From Harmothoe impar (Eukaryota > Annelida > Polychaeta > Phyllodocida > Polynoidae), in contig OX381704.1 of NCBI GenBank assembly GCA_947462335.1, positions 45,388,942-45,452,941 on the forward strand: a stretch of 64,000 nucleotides of DNA. The letters run 5' to 3'. Shown one piece after another: positions 49,890 to 61,866 of the stretch; the stretch's first letter is position 1, and the number at the start of each line of letters is the position of its first letter. Under the pieces are notes generated by a model that saw only the letters and a list, made by a program, of their open reading frames with translations, was not told the origin of the DNA and did no database searches. The position numbers and the translations under genes were made by a program.

Positions 49890-50221
49890 GGCTGTGTCTC
49901 ACGACCTTGGGACAATGTTTTTGTCTCTGACCGGGTGCCGTCTCTGACTGGGTGCCGTCTCTGACCGGGTGCCGTCTCTGACCGGCTTGGCTTGATATGG
50001 TCAAAATACCAATAGCAGGAGGCTAATTATAACTATAATTATGATTATGTAACAACCGCCATAACGCTTTTCTAAATCCTTATATATATGAGTACAATTC
50101 TTTTTAAAACACCTTTTTCTGACACCTGGTCAGAGACGGCACCTGGTCAGAGACGGCAACCGGTCAGAGACGGCACCCGGTCAGAGACAAAAACATTGTC
50201 CCAAGGTCGTGAGACACAGCC
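49890..50221. mobile_element. Foldback-type inverted-repeat element, long copy
   Basis: 332 bp flanked by direct repeats TTTA (49886-49889 and 50222-50225). The arms are about 95 nt and identical for about the first 59: GGCTGTGTCTCACGACC, then TTGGGACAATGTTTTTGTCT. Each arm then runs through about four copies of the 17-bp subrepeat GTCTCTGACCGGGTGCC. The loop (about 49985-50117) is AT-rich with no coding capacity. Arms made of tandem subrepeats are the hallmark of foldback elements. The near identity of the arms suggests recent insertion or ongoing conversion. Family mate at 43451-43577. Confidence 0.93.
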
Positions 50222-50749
50222 TTTAATGAAGCCACAGTATAATCGATTCATGTGATTTTAGGACTGAAATTATACTTTCTGTATGCGACGACGACGAATC
50301 GTCCAACAAAGTAGTCGTTTCATGTTGGCTCACATTGAACAGGCCACATGGAATTAACATCAAACACTTTTGAAATAACCAGAAAATACAATTATATTCG
50401 TGCACATGCGGTGACATATCATGAATCTTTTTTTCATTAAGAGTTTTTGGGAATTCCATCTGTTCAGCCTACGATAACATTCCCTCTGTTAAAGCTGCTA
50501 TACAAGCTGGCACAGTTAAACCTAGGTTTTCTTCATTTGATTCTCAGATTATTTTTGGGTGCTACCAGCACACGTCAACAGGGAGGCTGTTTAAAACTAG
50601 GCAAAGAGTGAACTATCTATATATCTGAAGTTGTATAGTAGGTAATGTAGAAATAGAAAGGTCCTCTAGGTAGCGCTACCTGTCAGACTACATCACAGAC
50701 ACGTCAGACAATTTCTGGCTGCATAAGCAGGTGCATAATCATGGACTAT

Positions 50750-50860
50750 AACCCTCTAAGAACAGCATGATGCCCCACGGCTTCATGTTCACTTGTTGCA
50801 ACTATTTACCGATGCATCACTTGCCAAGTAACTCGTCGCACTACTTGCGTCATGATCCCC
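50750..50860. repeat. CATGATGC dispersed repeat, copy
   Basis: AACAGCATGATGCCCCACGG and CTTCATGTTCACTTG, then CGATGCATCACTTGCC and GCGTCATGATCC. It abuts the TC microsatellite. Confidence 0.5.
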
Positions 50861-51035
<175 letters not shown>

Positions 51036-51854
51036 TTACATGGATACTGTACAAAGAGAGGCGGGTTCTTTCTACTGATAAAGCTGTAGAGAAGGCAGAC
51101 GCTACAGATGACGCTACCTTAAGCAGGCAGCTACACAGTCGATAGAATTAGCTGGTTCTAATGAGATTCTGGCAGAAGCGGGGCTTCAACATTCATTAGA
51201 CATTATCCTGCGTCCTGTACGGTTCACTTAAATAGGGAACCACTCCCTCCTCCCTCCTCCCTCCTAGATACGGCCCCAAAAGGCGTGCTGACATCCCCAT
51301 AATGCTCCGTTAACTCTAGCTCCCAGTGTGAACCGATAAGAGACCCCCAGCTGCCCCCTTTCCCAAAGTGATCTTCGGGGAGATAACTCCAGGGATAATA
51401 CCACCATTTCACCTAATGTATTTCCCGCACTAGATCCTCCTGGATAACTTCAGGAGTTGTACCATTGGCGGCCGGCCATCAGCTCGCTCGTGCCTGATCC
51501 GCCGGACAATACCTCCTGTATAGACTGTCTGAGCCACTTCTTTGCAATGAGCGATTCAAATTGAGCTGCTCCTGAGCTACTCTCCATAGGGGTGTAGCAG
51601 ACGAAGTACACCACCATCATGTTGGTTGGTTCATTGTTTGCTTTGTCTCATTCACTGGTCAGGGGTAGTGATATAATCTGTGGGTCATGGACACATTAAC
51701 TGAGGTTCTTTCCCACATCAGACAGAATGGCCAAGTTAGAAGGGCAGTGACTCTTAGAAGCAATCTGAGCTGAAGACCATTTCCCATTATAGAATACTTA
51801 GCTCTCTGCCTGTACATTCCCTTAACCATTCCATGACACTCCATTTTCAATTAT
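51036..51854. other. Non-coding stretch
   Basis: A short (TCCCTCC)3 repeat lies at 51243-51265 and GAGCTGCTC at 51563-51571. No exon is recognised. Confidence 0.45.
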
Positions 51855-52040
51855 TTGCCTGTTCAAAGTAGCCATTACCTTATACTACTTACATCCTGAA
51901 TTCTTTGCCTGCTGAAAGTAGCTGTTGTCTTATACTGCTAATTACATACTGAATTTATTGCCTGTTCAAAGTAGGCCTTCCCTTATACTACTTACATTTC
52001 TGAATTCATTGCCTGTTCAAAGTAGCCATCTCGTTATACG
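51855..52040. repeat. 51-bp minisatellite (TTGCCTGTTCAAAGTAGCC)
   Basis: Three full units and a partial start at 51855, 51905, 51958 and 52009. Each reads TTGCCTGTTCAAAGTAGCC, then CTTATACTACTTACAT.CTGA, then ATTC. They align with the degenerate units at 44.4-44.8 kb. Confidence 0.9.
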
Positions 52041-52180
52041 TCGAACGGGAGTAGGAGCTAAAATAGAGGCACTGTTCTCGTTTGTTTCTACACAGTAGCA
52101 GTTTGTTGCTTCTGTTTATGTGTGGATGACCTTACCATGCCTCCGGGGGCATCTCTGAGGCACAATATGGATTATATAGA

Positions 52181-52279
52181 GGACAAGATGGCGACGTTCT
52201 CATAGGCTAACCCGCTGTACTCTCTATTCGGGGTGATGGTTCTGTCTGACAACAGCTTCTGGGGGACAAGATGGCGACC
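52181..52279 (+). promoter_or_regulatory. Two GGACAAGATGGCGAC sites
   Basis: GGACAAGATGGCGAC at 52181-52195 and GGGGGACAAGATGGCGACC at 52261-52279, 80 bp apart. The longer form is identical to 9578-9596. They fit the YY1 core. The region just downstream (52450-52505) is G-rich with several quadruplex-compatible runs. No first exon can be defined, so a promoter is only a possibility. Confidence 0.35.
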
Positions 52280-53999
52280 TCCACAGCCTGACGCATCATG
52301 TTGCTATAGGCGGGGATGAGCTCTGTACAACAATGGTGATGACTTGTGCTGAATCAGCCCCGAGCTGCAAAATGGAAACTTTTGTTTCAACCACATTGTG
52401 TGTTTTTGAGTCTGACGTCGACAGGTCCTTGAATAGGACGGCGCTAAGGAGCGGAGGGGGTGGCGGGGGTGGTGAGGGAGGGGGATGTAGGAGGGGAGGG
52501 GGATTAGCAGTGCTGGTTATGGTTTTATGTATCTGTTTAAGTCTCCCTGTCGTGATGAAAGAGGCTACCAGCAGGGCGCCAGTATAATCAAACCTGACGA
52601 CTCCAATTGTCTCCATTCTGTCCTTTCTATACCTAAGACGTTCTGTTTCCATTAAAGCACAGAGGCACATTCCTGAATATGAAACCATCTGTTCCCGATA
52701 CCACTAAATCAACCATTCACAGCTTACAAATGAGACAGATGAATACTAGATGTTAAATTAAGCCATTTTTGTTTTTCTCTCAAGTAGCACAGCAGTTCTA
52801 AGTAATTACAGTGTTTATAGGGGGAATACAGTCCTAACAAAGGTAAGATATTTTAATTCGGCTATTCACATCATTAGAATTCATTCTAAGATATATTGTA
52901 AAATAACCGTTATACTCAGATGGGCATTTATTATTCAAAGGGCATTTTCCTTTATAAAGTAAATCTTGAGACAGTTTCTGTGCATTAATGTAGCCCAAAG
53001 ACAATTCATGCCATGCTTATAGCTTAGGCGATCATTGTCAGACTTTTGCCAGCATTGAATACATTATTTCCTCAGAAATACAGAGTGTTATGTGTCTTGC
53101 GTACTTTTTATTTTTTTGATGAGAAAAATGATTTAGGATACCCATCAAGAATAAGTACTTGGAAAAGTGTAAGTCATATTTTATTGTAATGAGGATGGAT
53201 GTCCTCACGAAAGCTCTTCTAAGCATTTGGTTTTCAAGCTAGAACAAATTATACTCTAGGGAGACACTTTGGAGTTCCGAGCATTATATCATTCTAAGAT
53301 TTCACTCAGGATACTCAGAGCGGGCACTCCCTCCCCCTCCAGGTTTACAAGAATCATGGCCTCAGCCACCTCCGGATCTCCTCAACTCATTTAAAGATAT
53401 CACCACCGTCTGAATAAGTAAACGGGCGGCTCACGTCGCCCACCGCCCGCTGGGTTCTCATGTTTATGCGCCACATGAGGCCAACGTGATCCCAGAAATG
53501 TGGCCCTAAATCAGGTTACGGCCGCCGGGGTAGGGATGGCCGGGGCCGAGCGATGAATATTGAATAAGATTCGGGTGTTGGGCCTTGATGACTTCCTAGA
53601 AGTATCACGGAATGGTGTTTCTGGTCTCTGAGAGTCGGGATCTGAGGAGCTGGGGTTAGCTCAGGAGAGCCACGCGCATCTAGACCACACGGTGCTGAGG
53701 TCTTCAGGGAAATAATCACTGAGCATGTGAGGCATTATCTGAGAGTAGTTTTACTGGGGCTGGGGTTTGGGGTTGTGGGTTTCATTACCACAGGTACAGG
53801 CTCATGTATGATTAACACTAATACCCTTCTGTACAGGTGGTGTACTACACATGGGTTATTAGTCGTTTCAGGGGACATCTTATTTCCAGGCTTTCAGCTT
53901 GGCTGGCGGGCACTGGTTAAGAACAACTAAATCACAAATCTCCAGGCTAAGGATGGCTGGCGGTAATCAATGTGTCATGTGTTATTGAGTTAACTGCTT
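52280..53999. other. Non-coding stretch
   Basis: There is a G-rich strip at 52440-52505. The rest is complex sequence; the 130-codon - strand frame across the G-rich strip gives only a poly-proline run and no domain. No gene is called. Confidence 0.45.
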
Positions 54000-54060
54000 A
54001 ACCTATTAAGGACCACATGATGCCCTCAGGCTTTAATTCGTCTTCATGGCACACAAATGT
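54000..54060. repeat. CATGATGC dispersed repeat, fragment
   Basis: CTATTAAGGACCACATGATG then CCCTCAGGCTTTAATTCG. Matches the left end of the copies at 46.1 and 50.8 kb. Confidence 0.45.
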
Positions 54061-55529
54061 TAAGTCGGGGATCAACATTTTAAGTTTCAAGGAATTAAGC
54101 AAGAAGACGTCACAAGGCCAGTGGCATTGAAAGTGATACTACAATAATTTCTCAAACATATTCCCATGAATACAGAGGTCAATATACAACAGTCCTTGGC
54201 ATTAAATGGCAGTTTATTCTTATCTAATACTAATGCACTTCATATTCCTCAATCTTATAAAGTCAAATCAACTTTATAGTCAAAGTAGCACCAGCCATTG
54301 AACTCTGCCTGAAATGTTTGCATTAAAGTTCGTATTTGCAAAATCGCATTATCAAGTGTAGGGTTGATTTAATACGTCAGAGAAGTTATGACTTCTTTAG
54401 GAGACATCCCCTTTCGAGCCCCTCAATCTATTCGCTCACTAGATTTGTGATTTGAGATGATCATGTGACATTGGTATGCGTAACACTACTGCTGTTCCAG
54501 TCGAAAGGCATTTGATTGATTAAAATTGTCTCTTTGGAACTAGGTCAAGCACAAGTCGATTCTATGTGCATGAATTGATCGTTATGATAAGCAATTATAG
54601 GACAGGATTTCTACAATTCTTAAATGTCAATTTGGATATTGATCACAGTCGGCACATGAATCAGTTTAATGTTAATTTCCTTAAAATATGATATAGCCAA
54701 CTTGTTTAGCAACGTTGTGCAACCAATTCCAATGTTGATTCAATGTTGGTGATTCTTGTTAATAAATATACAGAATATTATGTTGCTAATTCACACTGCT
54801 GGCAAGTCCTATACCTATCGGATCATATCACCTTTTATAATATCCCCCAGAGAGCCTACTAAAGAATGTAAAACACAAAAATATAACCTACAAAAATGTA
54901 AAACATAGAAATCTTGTGTTGCTGTTGTTGCGCTTTAGGGTAACATGGGGGTTACTGATGATACAGCCCTCCTGCCTGGGAACTGGAAAGGGCACATTAT
55001 GATGCAGAGTTTGATGCTAGAAATAAATCTCTGAGTGGTTCAAGCATACAACAAAAGTATCACTCTCCCAGATATGTCTTAGTCGAAGACAAGCACCAGG
55101 AACTGACAGAGATATCTATATTAGCAGATGGCGTTTAAATATGGCTTTAAATATACAGAGAGTAGGATGGTGCCACTTAGTGTCTCGTGACAGCCTGGTT
55201 AGTGTACTGCTGATAGAGCCCTCCTGCTCCGCGAACTGGCAGCAACCTTTGTCGACCCTCTACCTAGCGGGGGAAGCAAGAATAACTCAGTTCCTGACAG
55301 GTTAAAAGCCGCAGCGAGCAGCTCTGAGCAGCTCGAGGCCCCCTTTATAGTGGGGAGCTGCTCATCTGAATCAAACCCACTTCTACAGTTTACAAACCCC
55401 TAATTAGATTAATTTACCTCCCTCAGTCTTGCTCATTAGGCGCCTCGGGGACAAAGAACGGCACATTGTCACCTCGAAATTTGTTTACGGCGCGGCCTGA
55501 ATTGATCGACGTTTGTTGTGGCTGAACCA
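54061..55529. other. Non-coding stretch
   Basis: A remnant of the TTGATTCAATGTTG repeat lies near 54728. GAGCAGCTC words occur at 55316-55324, 55326-55334 and, inverted, 55355-55363. No exon is seen. Confidence 0.45.
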
Positions 55530-55735
55530 TCCAAGGACGGTATGCTGCGTGAAAGCAACAAAGCAACATTTTGCCATCATTGTGCAGTAACGCAGTGCTG
55601 GCAAGTACCTTACCTGGAACCCCGTAGGGCCGGCATGATCTATGCACAAATCTATAGTCCTGGCAAATTACGGGCAAATTACTGGCAGGCATAAGTCATG
55701 CATCATTACGACAAAATTAATGGCATGCATCTTAA
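55530..55735. repeat. CATGATGC dispersed repeat, copy
   Basis: CCAAGGACGGTATGCTGCG at left, AGGGCCGGCATGATC near 55626, then GTCATGCATCATTACGACAA and AATTAATGGCATGCATC at right. Confidence 0.5.
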
Positions 55736-56239
55736 ATCACTATCCCCTTCCTCCTGAAGTGGGGATGGATGGTGAAGGCAGAGATAGGGGTCTGGTTGAT
55801 TGTGGTTTAGATCAAAGGCCAAACATGTTTGACACCCACCTCCCCTACCTTGTGGAGTCCGAACCCAAGGTGCCTGGTGTTGCCCTGACACTAGTGGAGA
55901 GATGTGCCTGTTGCATGATGTCCGTGTAACTAGCTGCATGATCAGCAACTAGAGGAGGTGGCTCCAGGGGGGACATATAAGGGGGTGGGGGCAATCAGTA
56001 ACAAGTAGGTCGCAGGTTGGCAGATGGGAGATGCTTCTGTCTCTAGTTAATATATCCTGGTACCTGATGAAAGCTCAAACACCAAGCTCATCATGCAACA
56101 CGTCAACATCAGTTGTCGATCCTACCAAGACTCTCGAGCCTCAACCCCTTAAGTAGCCTCCACAGCAAAACACAATAGAAATGAACCCAAGAAATATTCA
56201 AAATAAATCCTACTGAGTTAGTCTTCCCTTGCCCTCGAT
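55736..56239. other. Non-coding stretch
   Basis: Nothing recognised apart from a short G-rich strip near 55965-55992. Confidence 0.45.
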
Positions 56240-56366
56240 CACCAGATGCTGCCCAACAGCTATCAGATGCTGTGCAATAGCCACTAGATGCTTCCCAAAA
56301 GCCACCAGATGTTGCCCAATAGCCATCGGATGCAGCCCAAAAGCCATCGGATGCTGCCTGATGGAC
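56240..56366. repeat. 21-bp minisatellite (GCCATCGGATGCTGCCCAA)
   Basis: Six units of 21 bp, each a variant of AGCCATCGGATGCTGCCCAA. Since 21 is divisible by three, both strands give seven-residue peptide repeats in open frames (AASDGFW-like on the - strand). No start, splice or family evidence supports translation. Confidence 0.85.
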
Positions 56367-58523
56367 AGGATATGGTGGGAGCGGGATGTTATTGTACTTT
56401 GAAGCCCATTCCTCCATGTACCCTGTTTATACCCCCTCACTCCCATCCACCACGGCCAACCCACGACAGGCTGGGAGTGTGCAGGGGCTGGGGGAGTAGA
56501 GTGCTAGCGTGTAGGAAGTGACCCCGGGAAAGTGGCACCACGTCCGGCCATAACGCCGTGAAATACGTCATCTCTGTTGGTTCCCACCGACTAAGATATT
56601 GCCAATTTTTTATTGGCGGCTGGACGAGGTTGCTGGCAGGGCGGCATGGAGTAGGGTGGGGTGTGCTGGGGAGGGGGGTTAGATTGCATGTTGTGGGAGG
56701 TTTATGTCTCCTCACGCCCGCCTCTACTCCCACCCACACACCAATGTTTATGTACTAACACGCTGCGCCGTGCTTTACACTCCCCACATTCTCAGAGATT
56801 GTCTTGGATTATTGTCTGAGATTACAAAATCAGTCCCCAATAAAAGCTGAACATTCCCAAGCTCTGCCTCATTGGGTATTCAGTGCTATTCCCATTGGTT
56901 GCTATGGTGGAAGAGTTAGTAGTTTCTGCTGCATGCTAGAATGTAATAATGCCCTTAGGTGACCGTACTGTCCCTGGGGGTGACCTTTGGTTGACCCTCC
57001 TTTGTACCACAGAGACATGCTCACATGTTGACAGCTAGAGAATACCTCATCCAGTAGGTATCTCATAGCCATTATGACATCCATGAATATCCATCTCCCC
57101 TGAGGTAGATTTATTCTCACCTGACATCAGGCAACATCAGATTGGCTAAACAGATTAAATGCATTAATTCAGCTAAATATCCCTAAGGCCCTTGGGTGGG
57201 TAGGATAACAACATATTAATTCTAACACCTGGATTTTTCCTGGTCTTCTTCTCGGCACCGTGAAGTGACTGAGGTGTTTTGTAGAATCATGACTCAATAA
57301 CTCTATTATTACTCATTAACTCTATATGCCTAACTTGAAAATGTCACGTCTTGGCCTTGTAATGCAGGATTATGTGAATGAGTTCTGTCTTAGAGGTTAA
57401 GTTCAGCTTGCCGCCACCAGAGGTCCACCCTACAGGGTGCAGGGTACCAGTGTGAATGATGTGTGTGGGGTGGGGAGCACCTATAAGTCCTCCCGTCTAT
57501 GGACACGGTGACAACAAGTGGGGCTGCTGTTGGCATATTCCTTATTCATGACTCGACCAACGCCTGACCTTTGTTGACGTAGGAGACGGGGGTGGGGGGG
57601 GGGGGGTCGGGGTTGCTGCACTACAGCAACGGTCCAGTACCATTGACATGACGTTTTAATGGCAACCCCTCAAATATCACCGGAGTGGAGTGGTACATCC
57701 CTTATTCTAATTAACATACACAATGAGAGTTAACTGCAACTTTTCCAGTTTAACGCGCTTTAGTCCCTATTCAGTAGTATACAGATAGCGGAAATGTTAC
57801 ATTTTGAAAATTAGATTGTAAATATGTTATCTAGTGACAGTATTTAAAGACACACATCACAGTGTTTTAAAGACATACAACACATGGAATTTTATTTCCC
57901 GATTTTTATTGTAAGTTTATGTACAATGTATTTGCTGACATTTATATGTGTTGAAATGATCTTATATTGCGGTGTTTCGGATAAGTTAATAAAATGATTA
58001 TCCTTCCTCAAGCAAATATATTTACTCACAGTGTAAATTGATTCACTGCTTTTAGACAGAACATATTCTACTTGATATTCAAACTAAAGTGAGTCCATGA
58101 TAAGTGTAGATGTGAAGTCTGAGGTTAGGTACGTTGTAAGTCCCAATTATTCACCTCACATCCTTAACTACTTACAAAGCGGCTTACTATAAGACCGCCC
58201 CTCCAACCCCCAGCCCAGGTCTAATGCTTGTCAGGGAGTACCCCACATGACCCCAGGCCTCTGACCTCTGATGCACCTCTGAGCTGCTCTTGCCAATGGT
58301 AAATTAGCCCCATGAACACATCTCCACTAACCATAGTGTTGTACATTCCACGACCCTCAGTGACCCCGAGTCGGGCTATCTTAACCTGATTATCAAAACC
58401 TCTGAGATGTTACTCACATCACATGAGTTGTGTCAATGTAACTGTGTTCCTATATAAAACCATCATACAACATCTCACTTTCTTTTTGTCTTTCGCTTTC
58501 GCCGTCTCGTCGGATACCAGCAT

Positions 58524-58525
<2 letters not shown>
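56367..58525. other. Non-coding stretch
   Basis: A 13-G run is at 57594-57606. Complex sequence elsewhere. Open frames at 56400-57120 show no domain pattern. Confidence 0.45.
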
Positions 58526-58611
<86 letters not shown>

Positions 58612-58625
58612 AATTTATATACATG
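58526..58625. repeat. (TA)n microsatellite
   Basis: About 80 bp of pure TA followed by an interrupted TATGTATATAAATTTATATA tail. Confidence 0.97.
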
Positions 58626-58779
58626 TATATCCAAAGAGAGATAGTTCAAAAGACTATACAGTGCAGTGCCACCTGTCATATTCATTGAATAGATAAGGTG
58701 GTAAGCTTTAGTATTGCCAATTAGACGATAACCTTCTACTGTAGGTTATAGAAGTGACGTCATACCAATGTTCCGAGAT

Positions 58780-58950
58780 TTGGAATTTACATAGGATTTA
58801 CATTTGGTGTAAAGGCCGATTTTACAGGAAATTACAGACCATTACAGACATTTACAGTGGAATTTCCCCCAAATGTAAAGTTGATCAAGATCGATCTTTG
58901 CATAGCGTTTACACCTTAATCAAAGCTCGTAATGGCTGTATTTGCACCCT
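58780..58950. repeat. TTTACA/TGTAAA-rich leader of the GTAAAT array
   Basis: Non-tandem but strongly enriched in TTTACA and its complement (GGATTTACATTTGGTGTAAA near 58793, CATTACAGACATTTACAG near 58839). The words occur in both orientations and lead into the array that follows. Confidence 0.5.
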
Positions 58951-58955
58951 GAGGA

Positions 58956-59365
58956 AATGGCTGTAAATCTTTGTAAATTCGACCATTACGAGAGTGTAAA
59001 TAGCTGTAATTTTTTGTAAATTCGACCATTACGAGAGTGTAAATAGCTGTAAATCTTTGTAAATTCGACCATTATTACACTGTAATTAACTGTAAATCTT
59101 TGTAAATTCGACCATTACAACAGTGTAAATAACTGTAAATCTTTGTAAATTTGACCATTGTGAGAGTGTAAATGGCTGTAAATCGTTGTAAATTCGACCA
59201 TTGCGACAGTGTAAATGGCTGTAAATCAATGTAAATTTGACCATTACGAGAGTGTAAATGGCTGTAAATATTAGTAAATTTGACCATTATGAGAGTGTAA
59301 ATGGCTTCAAATCTTTGTCAATTTGACCATTACAAAAGTGTAAATGGCTATTAATCTTTCTGGTG
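58956..59365. repeat. 42-43-bp minisatellite (GTGTAAATGGCTGTAAATC)
   Basis: About ten units start near 58956, 58998, 59041, 59083, 59127, 59169, 59213, 59256, 59299 and 59341. Each reads AAATGGCTGTAAATCTTTG, then TAAATTCGACCATTACGAGA, then GTGT. TGTAAAT occurs twice or more per unit. Unit divergence is modest. Confidence 0.95.
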
Positions 59366-59494
59366 TACATAATTACAGCTTCTAAAATGGCTACAATACA
59401 TGTATTGTTAATATTTGGTGGGATCATCAATTTTAGGGTTGGGATACTCATATTTATTAATTTCTCATTAATTAAAGCATCAGTTTTGGAAGGG

Positions 59495-59822
59495 GTCCAC
59501 CCTAAGGGCCAGGGTTCGCCCCCAGGGTCAGGGGTCCGCCTCCAGGGGCAGGGGTCCGCCTCCAGGGGCAGGGGTCCGCCTCCAGGGGCAGGGGTCCGCC
59601 TACAGGGGCAGGGGTCCGCCTCCAGGGGCAGGGGTCCGCCTCCAGGGGCAGGGGTCCATCCCCAGGGGTAGGGGTCCGTCCCCAGGGGCAGGGGTCCGCC
59701 TCCAGGGGCAGGGGTCCATCCCCAGGGGTAGGGGTCCGTCCCCAGGGGCAGGGGTCCGCCTCCAGTGGCAGGGGTCTGTCCCCAGGGGCAGGGGTCTGTC
59801 TCCAGGGGCAGGGGTCCGCCAG
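59495..59822. repeat. 20-bp GC-rich minisatellite (GGGGTCCGCCTCCAGGGGCA)
   Basis: About sixteen head-to-tail units of GGGGTCCGCCTCCAGGGGCA with variants. A higher-order pattern of CCTCC, CATCC and CGTCC variants repeats at 59641-59700 and 59701-59760, a 60-bp superunit. Gly/Pro/Arg-rich frames are open on both strands because no stop codon can form in this unit; they are not evidence of a gene. Confidence 0.97.
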
Positions 59823-60338
59823 TTGTGGTCCATGCACCTCCAATGGACCAGTTTAGATGTGTACTGCAAATAATAAAGGGAATCAGTAGTATTTATCATA
59901 TATTGATTGATTAAAGAAAACACATTGTTATAATAACAGTTCTCGATAATTCCTCAGAAAACATTGTCTATTCTTCTGTACAATGTATATTTTTGTATGG
60001 TTTTGCATAATAACTGTTCACATTTACAGTAGATCCACAATTACTAATCAAAATCTACTCACCATACAGCTACCATCCTGCCATGTCCGTCTCCAACTGT
60101 TAACTGGTTCAAACTGTGCACCGCTACATGAACCTACACTGCATGAGGGGGTAAAGTTAGCTATGTAGGTCAAGCCACAGGCCACACTGAGCCTCACTCA
60201 GGTAGGGGTGCATTGTTCTTCCCGTAGTGCGGCGGGCAGGCAGCAGTGGTTGGCATGGTGACCACTGGGTAGTGGCTCACAGACACGTGTGTGTACATGT
60301 GCATAGCTGCAGCCTTGTACATAAGGGACTGCCGGGGA

Positions 60339-60351
60339 GGGGGGGGGGGGG
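60339..60351. repeat. Poly-G tract
   Basis: A run of about 13 G just before the 80-bp array. Confidence 0.9.
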
Positions 60352-60390
60352 TTAGGGGTTTTGTGGGCATAGGTTTCAAAATAATGCATA

Positions 60391-60950
60391 ATTATGTACA
60401 TTATTTTAAGGCTCTCGTGAGTGGTAAAACCCGTGATACTAACCAGGGCAGCTGGGACACCCTCACCCCGTTATTATACATTATTTTAAGGCTCTCTTGA
60501 GTGGTAAAACCTGTGATGCTAACCAGGGCAGCTGGGACACCCTCACCCCGTTATTATACATTATTTTAAAGCACTATTGAGTGGTAAAACCCGTGATACT
60601 AACCAGGGCAGCTGGGACACCCTCACCCTGTTATTATACATTATATTAAAGCACTATTGAGTGGTAAAACCCGTGATACTAACCAAGGCAGCTAGGAGAC
60701 CCTCACCCTGTTATTATACATTATATTAAAGCACTATTGAGTGGTAAAACCCTTGATACTAACCAAGGCAGCTAGGAGACCCTCACCCTGTTATTATACA
60801 TTATATTAAAGCACTATTGAGTGGTAAAGCCTGTGATACTAACCAGGGCAGCTAGGAGACCCTCGCCCTGTTATTATACATTATATTAAAGCACTATTGA
60901 GTGGTAAAACCCATGATACTAACCAAGGCAGCTGGGACACCCTCACCCTG
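60391..60950. repeat. 80-bp satellite array, seven exact-length units
   Basis: Seven units of exactly 80 bp start at 60391, 60471, 60551, 60631, 60711, 60791 and 60871. Each reads TTATTATACATTATTTTAA, then a GAGTGGTAAAACCCGTGATA segment, then CTAACCAGGGCAGCTGGGAC and ACCCTCACCC. No indel separates them. Units 4-6 share AAGCACTATTG and GCTAGGAGAC variants, indicating expansion from the inside. A 10-bp start of an eighth unit follows. Confidence 0.98.
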
Positions 60951-61104
60951 TTATTATACTTTTTTTCAGGTCTCTGGTCTAAAAAATCATGTAGCCTTTC
61001 TCATAGTGCTCCCCCCATCCCCCTGTGGCGTCATGGTTGTCTGGGTAGAGCTTTAACCTAGCCTGTATGGCGCCTACTCTGATAAGGGGACACATAACAA
61101 AAGG

Positions 61105-61495
61105 GCTAAATGCATGTAAATATCAACTGGTGCAAATGCCAGGTAAAGTGGTGTAAATCTTAAGCTCTATCTTTACACAGATTTACAATGATAATTGCAC
61201 ACATTTACATCAAGTTTTACTTGGAAATTACAGAAGGGTAAATCCATGTAAATATCAATGGATGTAAATACCAGGTAAATTGGTGTAAATTTTGAGCCTA
61301 ATCTATGCATCTTTTTACAGTGAAAATTACCGAGATTTACACGATTTTTACATGGATATTACTGAAGTGGAAAATCCCTGTAAATATCAATGGATGTAAA
61401 TGCCAGGTAAATTAGTGTAAATCTCAATCACCATCTTTGCACAGAATCTCAAAGAGATTTACACGAATTCCTTGGACTTTACATGTTGTAAAACC
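61105..61495. repeat. 132-bp satellite array, about three units
   Basis: Units are anchored by GTAAATATCAA at 61116, 61248 and 61380, exactly 132 bp apart. Each continues GGATGTAAATACCAGGTAAA, then TTGGTGTAAAT, then ATTTACACGATTTTTACAT. Like the 42-43-bp array it is built from TGTAAAT/ATTTACA words, in both orientations within one unit. Confidence 0.9.
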
Positions 61496-61866
61496 CAAAA
61501 CTCGTGCAGTGATCCTCTATTCTATGATCCTATCTATTGCATCTATTGCATTCAGCTACTACACGGTATGTTATTGGCATTACCGTACAACATGGCACTG
61601 TGGGTATATCTAGACCTTCCCAGACTCCAAGGGGGGACAATCCCACATCCACCAGTCTCCATGGTAACAGTACTCCAGTACCTTCCAATAATGGTCACCA
61701 GGGGGCAGCCCTCCTCCAGTGTGGTGGATACATTTTAGGGTATTATAGTATTGGTACCTATGACTAGCATATTGAGTAAATCCAGGAATACTGTAAACCA
61801 TAATAGATTCTACTGCTCAGCTACATTCCCTTCTCACAGTGTACTGTACTGCGTATATCATTATTA
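61496..61866. other. Non-coding stretch
   Basis: No gene is recognised; only short overlapping frames without family pattern. Confidence 0.45.

Noticed and set aside
52296..52688. 130-codon - strand frame with a poly-proline run
   Set aside because: The run derives from a G-rich strip; no domain or splice evidence.
59363..59923. Gly/Pro/Arg-rich frames on both strands
   Set aside because: The 20-bp unit cannot form a stop codon in any frame, so openness is automatic.
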